Shown: positions 32,497-32,726 of the stretch, piece after piece
Position numbering within the stretch: position 1 is the stretch's first letter
Layout: the number at the start of each line of letters is the position of its first letter
Assembly (NCBI GenBank): GCA_937906995.1
Contig: CALESB010000057.1
Coordinates: 1-32,726 of the forward strand
Reading direction: 5' to 3'
DNA length: 32,726 bases
Source: an uncultured Sutterella sp.
GTDB taxonomy: Bacteria > Pseudomonadota > Gammaproteobacteria > Burkholderiales > Burkholderiaceae_F
Position numbers and translations under genes: made by a program
The notes under the pieces: model-generated
Database searches by the model: none
The model's input: only the letters and a program-made list of their open reading frames with translations
Told to the model about the DNA's origin: nothing

Positions 32497-32726
32497 CTTT
32501 TCTCCTTGTGGCTCGACATGATCGGTTTATGAACGGCCGAGGGTTTCAAACTTGATGTTGTGCGTTAGCGTCACCCGTGAAAGGCATCCGTGACAAAACA
32601 AATCCGCTCGATCGTTGCCTGTTGGGAACAGTCACAAAAAAGGGGAGAGCCCGTAAAGCACAACCGATCTCAATCGCAGAATCGAGTAGGGGGAGTTTTC
32701 AGGCTCGCCCCTCTCACACCGCAATT
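32497..32726. other. Gene-free stretch with several inverted repeats
   Basis: No coding potential is seen. GTCAC/GTGAC motifs occur at 32570, 32590 and 32631. CTGTT-GGG-AACAG forms a small hairpin at 32619-32631. A larger imperfect inverted repeat, 11 of 13 positions, pairs 32641-32653 with 32700-32712 around a loop of about 46 bases. It could hold a promoter for the small membrane-protein gene, a structured RNA, or part of an origin of transfer. Confidence 0.45.

Overview
The window is most of the conjugative-transfer core of a large mobile element: an integrative conjugative element (ICE) or plasmid with an F-type type IV secretion system (MPF_F) and a MobH-type relaxase. Gene order matches my recollection of the SXT/R391 ICE and IncA/C family: traI-traD-DUF4400, then traL-E-K-B-V-A, a small gene, dsbC, traC, trbI-like, trhF, traW, traU, traN. 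Nearly everything is on the minus strand, so transcription runs from high to low coordinates. No integrase, replication gene, traF/traH/traG cluster or master regulator is present, so ICE versus plasmid cannot be decided here. The autotransporter barrel style and moderate base composition suggest a gut betaproteobacterium of the Sutterellaceae type (Sutterella/Parasutterella-like). That is a recognition-based guess, not a search result.

Layout. 1-480: a hairpin typical of an IS200/IS605-family right end, then a small doubtful ORF and a strong terminator. 476-1455: a two-gene operon with a Panacea (DUF4065) antitoxin-like gene and an uncharacterised, possibly toxic, partner. 1640-4321: a full-length autotransporter behind a G9 tract that sits between plausible -35 and -10 boxes (phase-variation candidate). 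4528-19656: the 14-gene assembly operon traL to traN. 19847-25199: a complete type I restriction-modification operon hsdR-hsdM-hsdS. 25300-25750: a short strange ORF with a strong ribosome binding site and its own terminator. 25750-26286: the C-terminal piece of a second autotransporter. 26288-31189: DUF4400 gene, traD and traI. 31342-31698: a divergent small lipoprotein. 31756-32496: an ASCH/PUA-like gene and a small membrane protein. 32497-32726: a gene-free stretch with several inverted repeats.

How it works together. TraI nicks and pilots DNA, TraD couples it to the channel, and TraB/K/V/E/L with the TraC ATPase, the TraA pilin and the periplasmic TraW/TrbC, TraU, DsbC and TraN build the pilus and mating pair. 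The RM system, toxin-antitoxin-like pair and autotransporter are cargo. They sit where SXT/R391 elements carry their variable hotspots: DUF4400 gene/traL (HS1) and after traN (HS4).

The most unusual structure is a repeated palindrome, GTGTCCGACATGTCGGACAC. It occurs at about 451, 19756, 26249 and 31706, with a decayed fifth copy near 25408. Every clear copy lies at an operon end with A-runs and T-runs on its flanks, so each could be a bidirectional terminator. Two copies, sharing the same arm mismatch in opposite orientation, bracket the 6.5 kb hsdRMS/autotransporter-fragment island. One of them truncates the autotransporter exactly at its edge. The repeat may therefore be both a terminator and a junction or target for cargo exchange.
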